64,000 bases of DNA from a bacterium (lineage in GTDB: Bacteria; Vulcanimicrobiota; JABDET01), in assembly GCA_021817145.1 (NCBI GenBank), contig JAKAVV010000001.1, positions 1 through 64,000 of the forward strand. The letters run 5' to 3'. The position numbers and the translations under genes are program-made. The notes beneath the pieces were generated by a model. It did not search any database, was not told the origin of the DNA, and saw nothing but the letters and a program-made list of their open reading frames with translations. Positions 8,574 through 16,364 of the stretch are shown here, one piece after another. Position 1 is the stretch's first letter. Every line of letters starts with the position of its first letter.

Positions 8574-8617
8574 CACGGATTGCCAATAGATTCCACTGAA
8601 CACAATGTGACACGGAT
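8571..8617. repeat. short direct repeat TGACACGGAT
   Basis: TGACACGGAT occurs at 8571-8580, over the trmH stop codon, and again at 8608-8617, spaced 37 bp start to start. It lies between trmH and the secreted-protein gene. Function is unknown; a regulator site is possible. Confidence 0.5.
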
Positions 8618-8667
8618 CACCGACAAATTCCTTTGTGAAGAGTAAAATAAGATTAGAGGTGAGGAAA

Positions 8668-9429
8668 ATGATGAAGAAAGAATGGATGTTTTTGTTCGCT
8701 GCGCTTTTGTTCTCTACTTCCGTTAGTTTTGCGGCATCAGGTTTGAGCAAGATGAAGCTGCGGGTTTATGTGAATCAGTCCCGTTTTTACGGCAGGTATT
8801 TCATAAAAAATCACAGAATTTATGTAAAAGCTGATTCCTTCAAAAATATTCTTTATCTTCCTTCGAACTACTTTTTCCCTAAAAGAATAGAAGTTATGTT
8901 CCATGGGAATTCTTATGTTAATCTCCAGGCTTATGCCCGACAAAATCGAGATACTGTTTTAACAAATTGGAGCACAGGAATCGTTAATCTTTTTACGGTT
9001 CCGCTGTCTCAGGTTTCTCAGCCCTCTGTTTATCAGTCTGCCCCAGCTTATCAAACTGCTGCCCCTGTTTACCAAACTGTTCCAGTCTATCAGACTACTG
9101 TCCCTGTTTCTGAAGCCTATACTCCAGGACCAACCATTGTGGTTCCTCCTTCTTCTTATTCCGACAGGAGCTGGTGTTTAATTCATATTTGTTCCCCAAT
9201 TACCCATCGTCCAGAAGCCGTTCTTCCTCCTCCTGCTTTAACTCTTGAACCTTTGGTTGGAAATCCATGGTACAATTACCCTTCTTATGCTCCTGATCCT
9301 TATTACAGTTCATATAATCCGTCCATGTACAGCAATTATTATAATGGGTACGGTGGTTATTACAATGGTTATCCAGGGACTGGCTATCCAGTTGGGGGAT
9401 ATCCGGCTGGTGGACCAATCTATCCCTAA
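8668..9429 (+). CDS. secreted Tyr/Pro/Gly-rich low-complexity protein
   Basis: A GAGGTGAGG Shine-Dalgarno supports the ATG at 8668 (253 aa). A clear signal peptide (MMKKEWMFLFAALLFSTSVSFAA) is followed by about 90 ordinary residues (KMKLRVYVNQSRFYGRYFIK). Next come repeats of the type PVYQT/APAYQT around residues 110-150, then a Tyr/Asn/Gly/Pro-rich tail (YYNGYGGYYNGYPGTGYP). I do not recognise a family. The composition suggests an exported, possibly surface or matrix-forming protein. A good terminator follows at 9461. Confidence 0.6.
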   Translation: MMKKEWMFLFAALLFSTSVSFAASGLSKMKLRVYVNQSRFYGRYFIKNHRIYVKADSFKNILYLPSNYFFPKRIEVMFHGNSYVNLQAYARQNRDTVLTNWSTGIVNLFTVPLSQVSQPSVYQSAPAYQTAAPVYQTVPVYQTTVPVSEAYTPGPTIVVPPSSYSDRSWCLIHICSPITHRPEAVLPPPALTLEPLVGNPWYNYPSYAPDPYYSSYNPSMYSNYYNGYGGYYNGYPGTGYPVGGYPAGGPIYP

Positions 9430-9460
9430 CCCAATCTATCTGTAACGTAGAAGTTTTCTG

Positions 9461-9500
9461 TCAGCTCCCCCTGCCCGCAGTCAGGAGGAGCTGATCTTTT
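9461..9500 (+). terminator. Rho-independent terminator
   Basis: TCAGCTCCCCCTG (9461-9473) and CAGGAGGAGCTGA (9482-9494) pair with one mismatch around a short loop. TCTTTT follows at 9495-9500. It ends the transcript of the secreted protein. Confidence 0.75.
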
Positions 9501-9519
9501 AATCCAGTAAAATACAGGA

Positions 9520-10710
9520 GTGGGGATTAAGTCTTTAAAGAAGATCGTTTATCTGGCTGCTTTTATCCGTTCAACTGCAATTGGATTTATTAGTATATTT
9601 TTAGGGTTTTACCTGGTGGAAAAAGGGATTTCCCCTTTCTGGTCAGGGATTTTGATTGCAGCGGGTTTATTGGGAAACGCTTTAGCCACATCCTTGATTA
9701 GTTTTCTTGGGGTTAGAATAGGCAGAAAAACTCTCCTGCTCTGTTTTTCTTTTATCAGCGCTTTAGGCGGAATTTTATTCCCTTTTGGGACTTCTTTTGT
9801 TTTTCTCTCTAGTATCGCTTTTTTAGGAATGTTGAATGGCATGGGTAAAGATCGAAGCGGAGTAAGGGCAATTGATCAAACCCTGCTGGCTGATGCGGTT
9901 CTGCCTGAAAACAGAACCATGACTTATGCTCATTACAATATGTTGATGGATTCAGGATTGATTCTTGGGGCTGGGCTTGCCGGGATTCCTGAGCTTTTGA
10001 CCTTTTATCATGGCTCTCTCAGCTTTGGGATCTATGGAGCTCTTTTTGCTTTCAGCGGAATTTTATACGGTTTTGCTTCTATTCCTGAAAGGGGAAAAAA
10101 AGAAAGAAAGAAACTAGAAGTCCGAGCTGAAACAAAGAGAAAAATTAGAAAACTCTCCATGATATTTTCCCTGGACAGTCTTGGAGGAGGGTTTTTAACA
10201 GTCAGCCTTGTGTCTTACTGGTTTTTCAGCCGTTTCCATCAGCCTGTTGAAACTGTTGCAGCTCTGTTTTTTGCCGCCCGAATTTTAAATTTGATTTCAA
10301 ATTATGGCGCTGTCTGGATCTCGAAAAAAATCGGATTGGTTAAGACCATGGTTTTTACCCATTTACCCGCCAGTATTTGTTTGATTTTAGCCGCTTTTTC
10401 TCCATATTTCTGGCTTGCTGCTCTTTTTTTCTTAATTCGAGAAACTTTTATTCAGATGGATGTCCCAACAAGAGAATCTTATACCATGGCAATTGTTGAA
10501 CCTCATGAAAGGACTTATGCATCTGGAATGACGAATGCTGTGAGAAATTTTGGATGGACCATTCCACCGATCCTGGCAGGGGAGGGGATGACCTTGTTCT
10601 TCCAAGGTTTTCCTCTTGTTGCCGGGAGTTCCTTAAAAATCATTTATGATCTTTTATTATACGTTCAGTTTCGTCATGTTAAACCCCCTGAAGAAGCAAG
10701 CAAGAAATGA
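9520..10710 (+). CDS. major facilitator superfamily transporter
   Basis: The 396-aa protein has about 12 hydrophobic segments in two halves separated by a basic cytoplasmic loop near residues 190-210 (ERGKKERKKLEVRAE). The GVRIGRKT loop between TM2 and TM3 matches the MFS GxxxDRxGRR motif. The second half carries the equivalent SKKIGLVKTM. Family members are proton-coupled transporters; no substrate can be read. The start is a GTG at 9520 with GGAG overlapping it, so the exact start is uncertain. Confidence 0.8.
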   Translation: MGIKSLKKIVYLAAFIRSTAIGFISIFLGFYLVEKGISPFWSGILIAAGLLGNALATSLISFLGVRIGRKTLLLCFSFISALGGILFPFGTSFVFLSSIAFLGMLNGMGKDRSGVRAIDQTLLADAVLPENRTMTYAHYNMLMDSGLILGAGLAGIPELLTFYHGSLSFGIYGALFAFSGILYGFASIPERGKKERKKLEVRAETKRKIRKLSMIFSLDSLGGGFLTVSLVSYWFFSRFHQPVETVAALFFAARILNLISNYGAVWISKKIGLVKTMVFTHLPASICLILAAFSPYFWLAALFFLIRETFIQMDVPTRESYTMAIVEPHERTYASGMTNAVRNFGWTIPPILAGEGMTLFFQGFPLVAGSSLKIIYDLLLYVQFRHVKPPEEASKK

Positions 10711-10837
10711 CCTCCACTTTAGATAAAATAAGCTGTGGTTTGAAGATAAAACAAACTGCGGGTTGAATGATTCTGTAATCTTTGCAGCGATTTGACTGGA
10801 TGTTAACAACTTTTTTCTTTTCATTCTTTCTTGATTT

Positions 10838-10846
10838 TGGTATTCT
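10838..10846 (+). promoter_or_regulatory. extended -10 promoter element
   Basis: TGGTATTCT lies 36 bp upstream of the 102-aa ORF at 10882. It is the same TGGTATnnT form seen upstream of 11704 and 42001. No strong -35 is visible. Confidence 0.45.
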
Positions 10847-10881
10847 AAAAGTAGAAATTCAAAAAAGAGGAGGAGTTAAAA

Positions 10882-11190
10882 ATGAGTGATACAATGGTTA
10901 ACACAGCAGGAGCAGCTGGAGCTGCGGGAAAGGCATGCGCAGTGGTCTGCCCTGAAAGCGCCAATGTCAATATTAAACAGTTAAACGGGAATCAGAATCA
11001 ATCTAAAATCAATGTGGATGCAGGTTCCAGCCTGCCAACAGCCGATGTTTACATTGAACAGGGGAATTTTAACACGAATTCTTCTTCAGTCCAGGTGAAT
11101 ATGAGCAAAGCTCCAATTGGAAAATCAAATGTTACCATTTATACCCATGACATTCCGGATGAAACCGGGACCTATAATGTTGTGGTATAG
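10882..11190 (+). CDS. small Asn/Gln/Ser-rich protein with two curlin-like repeat segments
   Basis: The start is secure: AGAGGAGGAG precedes the ATG. The 102-aa product has an Ala/Gly-rich N-terminus and two Cys close together (KACAVVCPE). Two similar segments follow, NVNIKQLNGNQNQSKINV (about residues 28-45) and DVYIEQGNFNTNSSSVQV (about 56-73). The pattern of alternating hydrophobics with Q-x-GN-x-N-x-S-x-V resembles curlin repeats, which make beta-strands of amyloid fibres. No signal peptide is evident, and I know of no named family. The next gene is another short Asn-rich repeat protein. Confidence 0.55.
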   Translation: MSDTMVNTAGAAGAAGKACAVVCPESANVNIKQLNGNQNQSKINVDAGSSLPTADVYIEQGNFNTNSSSVQVNMSKAPIGKSNVTIYTHDIPDETGTYNVVV

Positions 11191-11239
11191 TGAAGATTAA
11201 ACAATAGATTATAATTTAAAATACGGCGGGGAATGGAAA

Positions 11240-11602
11240 ATGATAGGGCAAATTTTTAACAAGATTATTCATTCTGATAATGGAGTGGATCGTTCCAAGA
11301 ATACGATGAGCGTTAATCGCAGGGTCTGGAACGCGGACAATACCATTATCAATGAAAATAATGGAGTGAATGATTCCACAAACACGATTTACAGCCGTTC
11401 CATTTTTGCGACGAATAAAATTATCAATATTTACCAATATTCTGATCCTTATTATCCTCCTGTTTCCACAGGAGGCGGAAATGGTCCATGGACTCCTTAC
11501 CCTAATCCCTGGTCATGCACCAGTCCCTGGGTATGGTGCCCATGGAGTTTCTGTTTTTCCCCGTTTCTCTGGACATTAAATCCTTGTCTTCCTGTGTTTT
11601 AA
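11240..11602 (+). CDS. small Asn-rich tandem-repeat protein with Pro/Trp/Cys-rich tail
   Basis: The 120-aa product begins at the ATG at 11240 behind GGGGAATGG. The first 65 residues hold about two and a half copies of a 27-residue unit (NKIIHSDNGVDRSKNTMSVN, then NTIINENNGVNDSTNTIYSR, then NKIINIYQ). These read like beta-solenoid rungs. The tail is GGGNGPWTPYPNPW followed by hydrophobic CPWSFCFSPFLW. There is no recognisable signal peptide or family. It lies between a similar small protein and a PLD-like protein, all in the same direction. The function is unknown. Confidence 0.5.
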   Translation: MIGQIFNKIIHSDNGVDRSKNTMSVNRRVWNADNTIINENNGVNDSTNTIYSRSIFATNKIINIYQYSDPYYPPVSTGGGNGPWTPYPNPWSCTSPWVWCPWSFCFSPFLWTLNPCLPVF

Positions 11603-11651
11603 GAGTTAACAAATTGGCAGCAAAAACCTGATAGATTTTCTCTTATGGTTC

Positions 11652-11660
11652 TGGTATAAT
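11652..11660 (+). promoter_or_regulatory. extended -10 promoter element TGGTATAAT
   Basis: A perfect extended -10 (TGGTATAAT, with TATAAT at 11655-11660) lies 44 bp upstream of the PLD-like gene. No consensus -35 is seen at 17 bp, as expected when the extended -10 suffices. A GGAGAGGG ribosome site follows before the ATG at 11704. Confidence 0.6.
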
Positions 11661-11703
11661 CAGTTCAAGGGTAGGAAATAGTAAAAAAAGGAGAGGGTAA
11701 AGA

Positions 11704-13212
11704 ATGGATATTTCGAATTCTGGTTCGAATTCTGGCGCATCATCAAATTATAATCTTCCCAAAGTTCCAGTATCAGGGACAACGATTCAACCGTTAATGA
11801 ATGCGGATCAGATCTTCCCCGCTGAGCTGGCAGTGATCAATTCCACTCCTCCAGGCGGCAGCATTTATATGAGTCAATACACTCTCCCTTCTCCAACAGA
11901 TGGTCCTTCTATTGGAACCCCTGCTTCAAATGCCCAGAGATCCATTCTCCAGGCAATTGCCAATCAAGTAAAAAATCATGTTAAAGTTTATATTGTGGCT
12001 GATAATGAAGCCCAAAAAAATGGAGGGACCAGAAACCAGGAATCCATTCAGTGGTTAAAACAGCAGGGAGCTTATATTCTTCCTTATCCTGCCCAATATG
12101 TTACGATCAATCACACTAAATTTATCGCAAACAGCAAAGGGTATGCTGTTATCACAAGCGCTAATGAATCCCCACATATGGCTGATTCCCCGGATGACAA
12201 TACAGGATTTTTGTTTGCTGGAGCTGCTGCCCATAATGGAGTGGTTCAAGCTTTTGCGCCTCAATGGAATTTTTCAGCTCAGCAAGATCCAGCAGATTCC
12301 GCAAATTATCCTGCTTTGAACGTGAATCAGCAGCTGCTTCCAGACAGCAAAGTAACCTGGTTAAACACAGCTCCTGCTGCTGAAACAGGAACAGGACAGG
12401 ATCAGACTCAGATTAAGCAGGCTTATTTAAACTTGATTCAAAAAGCTGCTCATGCTCCTTTAAATCCTGATGGAACAAAACCTTATCTTTATTTAGAGCA
12501 GTGGGACCTGTCAGAATCCGATTTAACCAATGCTTTAATTTCGGCTAAACAAACCAATCCTAATCTGGATATTAAAATCGTCATGGATCCGGATCAATAT
12601 CTCTGGGGAACCCAGCACCCTCAGAAAAACGGACAGCCAAGTGATATTGTTTCCAGTTATAATGCTTTAACACAAGCTGGAATTCCAATTCGATTTGCGA
12701 ATCTAAACCCCCATCCACCTGGACCAGAAGGAAAATGGCCCCAGATTTTTCATGACAAATGGATTGAATTCAATGGTCAGGAAGTGATCAATGGGAGCGG
12801 AAACTTTTCTTGGGATTCTATGGATGGAAATGATGGGCACAAACACAACAGAGAAGTAGATGTGGATGTTGTGGATGCCAATGCAGCCCAGGCTTATACC
12901 CAGAAGTTTTTAAATGACTGGAACAATAACAGCTCTTCTGACCCTAATGTCGCTTCACAAGGGGGAAGTTCTCAGTCAGCAAATTCTCAGGCTTCTCAAT
13001 TTTCTTCGGCAAATCTGAATGATGGATACCTGCCTCGTTTTCGGACTTATCTCAATACAGTGAATCAGCTTTTCCCTTCAGAGACTGCGCCTGCCTCATC
13101 AAAAATCAGTTTTTCCCAGTTTCCCAGCGTCTGGTCTAAGTGGAATGCTCGCGATCTAAAATTCACGAATGATCCAGTTTTAAGTTCCAGCAGATTTAAG
13201 TTTCCATTTTAG
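11704..13212 (+). CDS. phospholipase D-like domain protein with altered HKD motifs
   Basis: The 502-aa protein has two PLD-type half-motifs. The first, HTKFIANSKGYAVITSAN, is near residue 136; the second, FHDKWIEFNGQEVINGSGNF, is near residue 350. The His and Lys of HxK are kept in both, but the Asp of HxKxxxxD is Ser in the first and Asn in the second. PLD-superfamily members cleave phosphodiesters of lipids or DNA. Without the Asp, activity may be weakened or changed. The Ser/Asn/Gln-rich N-terminus (SNSGSNSGASSNY) shows no signal peptide. A Ser/Gln-rich linker lies near residues 415-440. The start is supported by GGAGAGGG. Confidence 0.65.
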   Translation: MDISNSGSNSGASSNYNLPKVPVSGTTIQPLMNADQIFPAELAVINSTPPGGSIYMSQYTLPSPTDGPSIGTPASNAQRSILQAIANQVKNHVKVYIVADNEAQKNGGTRNQESIQWLKQQGAYILPYPAQYVTINHTKFIANSKGYAVITSANESPHMADSPDDNTGFLFAGAAAHNGVVQAFAPQWNFSAQQDPADSANYPALNVNQQLLPDSKVTWLNTAPAAETGTGQDQTQIKQAYLNLIQKAAHAPLNPDGTKPYLYLEQWDLSESDLTNALISAKQTNPNLDIKIVMDPDQYLWGTQHPQKNGQPSDIVSSYNALTQAGIPIRFANLNPHPPGPEGKWPQIFHDKWIEFNGQEVINGSGNFSWDSMDGNDGHKHNREVDVDVVDANAAQAYTQKFLNDWNNNSSSDPNVASQGGSSQSANSQASQFSSANLNDGYLPRFRTYLNTVNQLFPSETAPASSKISFSQFPSVWSKWNARDLKFTNDPVLSSSRFKFPF

Positions 13213-13282
13213 AACTGGAAGAGGCAGCATCGCTGTTTTTAGAAGGAGAATTTGGAATAGACAAGCAATAAATCTATAACTT

Positions 13283-13951
13283 ATGTTATTTTGCGACAAT
13301 TGTGGTTCGAAAAAGGAGGAAGGATCGAAATTCTGTTCAGAGTGTGGAAAGCCGTATTCTCAAACTCCTGCAGTCTCCTCTTCTATCAGCTCTTCTGGAG
13401 TTCAAGGGCATGGTTACTGGCAGACGTGGACTCTTGCTTCAACTGATCCTTCTGCTCTTTATCCACTGCTTGGAGATCCTGAGAAAAACGGAGAAGCAGT
13501 TAAGTTCTTCCTTTTGACTCAACTTATTTCAGCGTTGATTTTTGCGCTGCTGACAATGATAGGTCATTTGGGGATTGCTTTTGGCCCTTTAGGAGTCATT
13601 TCTATCCCTTTCATTTTTTTGGGTACTGCCATTTATATGGCATTTGCCTGGATCGGGCTTTATATTTCTGTCTGGCTGTTTAACCTCTTTCTTTCCCTTG
13701 TTGGCGGAGCTTCTCGCGGTTATTCCGCTACATTCCAGACAGTGGCTTATGCTTCTGCTCCAGGGATCATCCCTATTATTGGCGGTTTCTGGGGATTGAT
13801 TATGCTTGTTATTGGCGCCAGTCAAGCCCATAGAACAGAGATCTGGCGTCCGATTATCGCTGTTATTTTAGAAGTTGTGGCGATTACCTTCTTGATTATG
13901 TTCATTTTCGGAATGGCATGGCTGTTTTTTGTTATTGTTCATCATTTATAA
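13283..13951 (+). CDS. zinc-ribbon + Yip1-domain membrane protein
   Basis: The 222-aa protein starts with a double-Cys zinc ribbon (CDNCGSKKEEGSKFCSECG). A short Ser-rich linker follows, then a Yip1-type domain with about five hydrophobic segments (residues 70-220). Bacterial Yip1 proteins are poorly understood integral membrane proteins. The next gene also carries zinc ribbons, which suggests a pair. I see no good Shine-Dalgarno before the ATG at 13283. Confidence 0.7.
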   Translation: MLFCDNCGSKKEEGSKFCSECGKPYSQTPAVSSSISSSGVQGHGYWQTWTLASTDPSALYPLLGDPEKNGEAVKFFLLTQLISALIFALLTMIGHLGIAFGPLGVISIPFIFLGTAIYMAFAWIGLYISVWLFNLFLSLVGGASRGYSATFQTVAYASAPGIIPIIGGFWGLIMLVIGASQAHRTEIWRPIIAVILEVVAITFLIMFIFGMAWLFFVIVHHL

Positions 13952-14004
13952 ATCTTGACAATGAACCGTTTTGCAAAATTGAAGGATTAGGAGGGAGATT
14001 CAGA

Positions 14005-14550
14005 ATGAGTGATTTTTTAAATCGGATGAAAGGGGCAGTTGATAAAGGGGTAACAACAGCATCTGTTAAATTTAAGGAGTCTGTTGAAGTCGTAAAGCTC
14101 CGCACTAAATTGAAAAATTTTTCGAACGAAAAAAACGAACGCATTCTGGAATTAGGCAGTATTGTTTATACATTATTTAAACAGGGCACCTTAAAAGATC
14201 AAGGGGCTCGTATTGAAGAAAAATGCGGCGCCATTCAGGATTTAGATCGGAAAATTCAAGAAACTGAAAATGAAATGGAGCGGATACATAGAGAGTCAGA
14301 GGAATTTTTAGGCAGATCTCAGGGCGATTCATCAACTCTTATAAAGTGTGAATGCGGCGCTGTTCTTAAAAAAGAGGCGAAGTTCTGCGCTTTCTGCGGA
14401 AAAAATGTTTTAGAGCTGCGGGAACAAGTGGAGAAAGAAAAAGCCCTTTTTCAGACCTGCCCAAAATGCGGGGCAAAAGGGATTAACCTGGATGCAAAAT
14501 TTTGCCCTCAGTGCGGCAGCTCTTTTTCTGGCGTTTCTCAAACAGGATAA
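14005..14550 (+). CDS. coiled-coil protein with two zinc ribbons
   Basis: I start it at the ATG at 14005 (MSDFLNRMKGAVDKGV), which has GGAGGGAG upstream; an ATG at 13918 lies inside the previous gene. The 181-aa product has a helical, coiled-coil first half (residues 20-105) and two rubredoxin-like zinc ribbons. These are CECGAVLKKEAKFCAFCG near residue 120 and CPKCGAKGINLDAKFCPQCG near residue 155. The architecture is like small cytoplasmic zinc-ribbon adaptor proteins. The function is unknown; its partner is probably the zinc-ribbon/Yip1 protein upstream. Confidence 0.65.
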   Translation: MSDFLNRMKGAVDKGVTTASVKFKESVEVVKLRTKLKNFSNEKNERILELGSIVYTLFKQGTLKDQGARIEEKCGAIQDLDRKIQETENEMERIHRESEEFLGRSQGDSSTLIKCECGAVLKKEAKFCAFCGKNVLELREQVEKEKALFQTCPKCGAKGINLDAKFCPQCGSSFSGVSQTG

Positions 14551-14646
14551 AGATTTCGTCTTGTTTTAAAAGGAGTTTTCAAAAAAATCGGGAAAAACCT
14601 TAAGATAATATTAAGATAGAGTTCTTTTTTGAAAGGGTGATAGGAA

Positions 14647-14901
14647 ATGGCGCATAAAAAAGGAATGGGAAGTTCGAGGAATGGCAGAGATTCCAATGCA
14701 CAATATTTAGGGGTAAAAGTTTTTGGAAGTGAAAAGATAAAAGCGGGGTCTATTATTATGAGGCAGAGAGGGACCAAGTTTTACCCTGGGGATGGAGTTG
14801 GAATAGGAAGAGATCACACTCTTTTCGCTAAACGTGATGGGGTGGTTCAATTTGAACCTCATGCCAATAAAAAACTGGTTAATGTTGTAAAAACAGGGTA
14901 G
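14647..14901 (+). CDS. rpmA: 50S ribosomal protein L27
   Basis: The 84-aa protein begins [20 protein letters not shown], the L27 N-terminus that reaches the peptidyl-transferase centre. It continues with [19 protein letters not shown] and ends [25 protein letters not shown] precedes the ATG. The usual upstream partner rplU is absent from this window. Its last 51 bp are part of a 54-bp sequence repeated at 15532-15585 beyond a toxin-antitoxin pair. Confidence 0.96.
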   Translation: MAHKKGMGSSRNGRDSNAQYLGVKVFGSEKIKAGSIIMRQRGTKFYPGDGVGIGRDHTLFAKRDGVVQFEPHANKKLVNVVKTG

Positions 14902-14904
14902 CTT
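14851..14904. repeat. 54-bp direct repeat, copy 1 (rpmA 3' end)
   Basis: From TTTGAACCTCATGCC through the rpmA stop to TAGCTT. It is identical to 15532-15585 except for one base (GGG versus GGA just before the TAG). The two copies bracket the HicBA-like cassette. Confidence 0.97.
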
Positions 14905-14950
14905 GAAAACATATTAATTCCCATCTGGTAAAAGAACGAAGTGAAAGTCT

Positions 14951-15193
14951 TTAACTTTCATCAAGAGCTTTTACCCACTCCTCTTCAGAATGTCCTGACT
15001 GTCGAATCATGGATTTAAGAGTTTCCAATTTGAAAAATTTTGCCTTCGAAATAACAGTTACTCTAAAAACCTTGGATGGACTCTTTTTGACCCATTGGTG
15101 ATGGCTCCCCTTTGAACGATCTTCAGAGAATCCAAAAGATTGAAGGATTTGAATTACTTTTCGAGCATCTACAGCGCGAAGACGATTATGCAC
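14951..15193 (-). CDS. HicA-like mRNA interferase toxin
   Basis: The 80-aa protein has the HicA/YcfA fold pattern: VDARKVIQILQSFGF, then the catalytic KGSHHQW segment (His of GSHxxW/Y), a strand with FRVTVIS, and a C-terminal helix (KLETLKSMIRQSGHSEEEW). HicA toxins bind double-stranded RNA and cleave mRNA. It overlaps the upstream antitoxin by 8 bp, the normal coupling. Here the antitoxin comes first, opposite to the canonical hicAB order but common in this branch. The cassette sits between duplicated rpmA ends. Confidence 0.82.
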   Translation of the reverse strand: MHNRLRAVDARKVIQILQSFGFSEDRSKGSHHQWVKKSPSKVFRVTVISKAKFFKLETLKSMIRQSGHSEEEWVKALDES

Positions 15194-15446
15194 TAATAAG
15201 ATCTATCCTGGGTTTACTCCGAAAAGCTCTGTCCCAATATTCCTTGGGAGCAGGTCTAAATAAGGAGCTGTAGTCCCCTTCTTCAAATACAGATTCAACG
15301 TACATCTCTACTGCTTCTTTGAGATTTTTTAAAGCTTCTTTTTCGGTTCTGCCTTCAGTTACAATATCTAAGTCAAGGCAAATTGCTATATACCCACCTT
15401 CTTCAGCGGGTTCTACCAATGCATGGAAGAGAAATCGGTTTTTCAA
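15186..15446 (-). CDS. HicB-like antitoxin
   Basis: The 86-aa protein has the partial RNase-H-like fold of HicB: FHALVEPAEEGGYIAICLDL, then IVTEGRTEKEALKNLKEAVEMYVE. Its C-terminus (RSKPRIDLISA) carries no obvious DNA-binding domain. It would neutralise the downstream HicA-like toxin. No promoter is obvious in the 85 bp between it and the second rpmA-tail repeat. Confidence 0.8.
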   Translation of the reverse strand: MKNRFLFHALVEPAEEGGYIAICLDLDIVTEGRTEKEALKNLKEAVEMYVESVFEEGDYSSLFRPAPKEYWDRAFRSKPRIDLISA

Positions 15447-15531
15447 ATAATACCTCAGCAGTTTTAAAAAATTATCAAGATAATCCTCTTTAGGAGATTT
15501 TCTGGTTTTTATTCGATGTTCCTTCGAGCGC

Positions 15532-15585
15532 TTTGAACCTCATGCCAATAAAAAACTGGTTAATGTTGTAAAAACAGGATAGCTT
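15532..15585. repeat. 54-bp direct repeat, copy 2 (rpmA 3' end duplicate)
   Basis: A near-perfect copy of 14851-14904 (53/54 bases). It follows the HicBA-like cassette and directly abuts the 3' end of the ABC permease. It encodes the last 16 residues of L27 and a stop but no start. Confidence 0.97.
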
Positions 15586-15587
15586 TT

Positions 15588-16334
15588 TCAGGTCTCGTAT
15601 TTTAAAGAAAATAAAGCCCCTGTCAACATCACAATAAAAAAGGATAGTAAAAACAGAGAGCTCAATAAGTATGAGAACTGATGGATATGGAGCATGGCTC
15701 CTCTTAACAGATCAACCCCGTAAGTCAGCGGGTTTAGAATTGAAATAAGATACAGCCAGAATGGGATGCCATGCAGAGGAAAGATCGCTCCGCTTAAAAA
15801 ATATAAGGGCATAATAATAAAGTTCATGATCGCTCCAAATCCTTCAAAACTGGTCATTCGAGCAGCAAGAATGATCCCAAGACCAGTAAGGGACATGCTG
15901 ACTAGAAACATCACTAAAAGGCAGATTAAAACTTCTGAGAAGCTGATATGAACCCCTACCAGTGGAGCGAACAAAAGCACACATCCTCCTTGAATCATGG
16001 CAAGAGTGCTTCCACTTAAACTTTTTCCCAATACAATCCAGGTTCTAGGAATAGGAGCCACCATGATCTCTTTTAGGAAACCGAACTCTCTATCCCAAAT
16101 AATCGAAATTCCTGATCCAATTGAGGTGAAAATGAGAGTCATGGCAATCACCCCTGGAAAAACAAATTGAATATAATTAAATCCATGAATATTTTTAAAA
16201 GAAGGGCGCAGCCCCATCCCAAAAGCGAACAGCCATAAAGCAGGTCTGAAAAGAGCGGTTAAAAGCTGGCTTTTTTCTCGGAAAAAGCGTAAAACATCCC
16301 GATACCATATAATAAAAATCGGGGTTAAATTCAT
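15588..16334 (-). CDS. ABC-2 type transporter permease
   Basis: The 248-aa membrane protein has six hydrophobic segments and the ABC-2 signature around FVFPGVIAMTLIFTSIGSGI and LKEIMVAPIPRTWIVLGKS. It resembles DrrB/NodJ exporters. It is the membrane half of an exporter with the ATPase directly upstream. The substrate may be a lipid, drug or glycan. Its ATG lies 13 bp after the ATPase stop, within a 17-bp tandem duplication. It ends 3 bp from the rpmA-tail duplicate. Confidence 0.88.
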   Translation of the reverse strand: MNLTPIFIIWYRDVLRFFREKSQLLTALFRPALWLFAFGMGLRPSFKNIHGFNYIQFVFPGVIAMTLIFTSIGSGISIIWDREFGFLKEIMVAPIPRTWIVLGKSLSGSTLAMIQGGCVLLFAPLVGVHISFSEVLICLLVMFLVSMSLTGLGIILAARMTSFEGFGAIMNFIIMPLYFLSGAIFPLHGIPFWLYLISILNPLTYGVDLLRGAMLHIHQFSYLLSSLFLLSFFIVMLTGALFSLKYET

Positions 16335-16364
16335 TTTAATCGGCTCTTCATTTTAATCGGCTCC
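16331..16364. repeat. 17-bp tandem duplication at the ABC gene junction
   Basis: TCATTTTAATCGGCTCT (16331-16347) is followed directly by the same 17 bp ending in C (16348-16364). On the coding strand the unit carries the ATPase stop in one copy and the permease start in the other. An AAAATGA overlap therefore appears to have been duplicated, turning overlapping genes into separated ones. Confidence 0.9.

Noticed and set aside
9200-9445. overlapping frames on both strands in the Tyr/Pro-rich region
   Set aside because: They are by-products of low-complexity codons in the secreted-protein gene; the 8668 frame has the signal peptide and ribosome site.
14851-15585. reading the 54-bp repeat as a transposon target-site duplication
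   Set aside because: 54 bp is far longer than usual target duplications and no terminal inverted repeats or transposase are present, so integration with tail regeneration is preferred.
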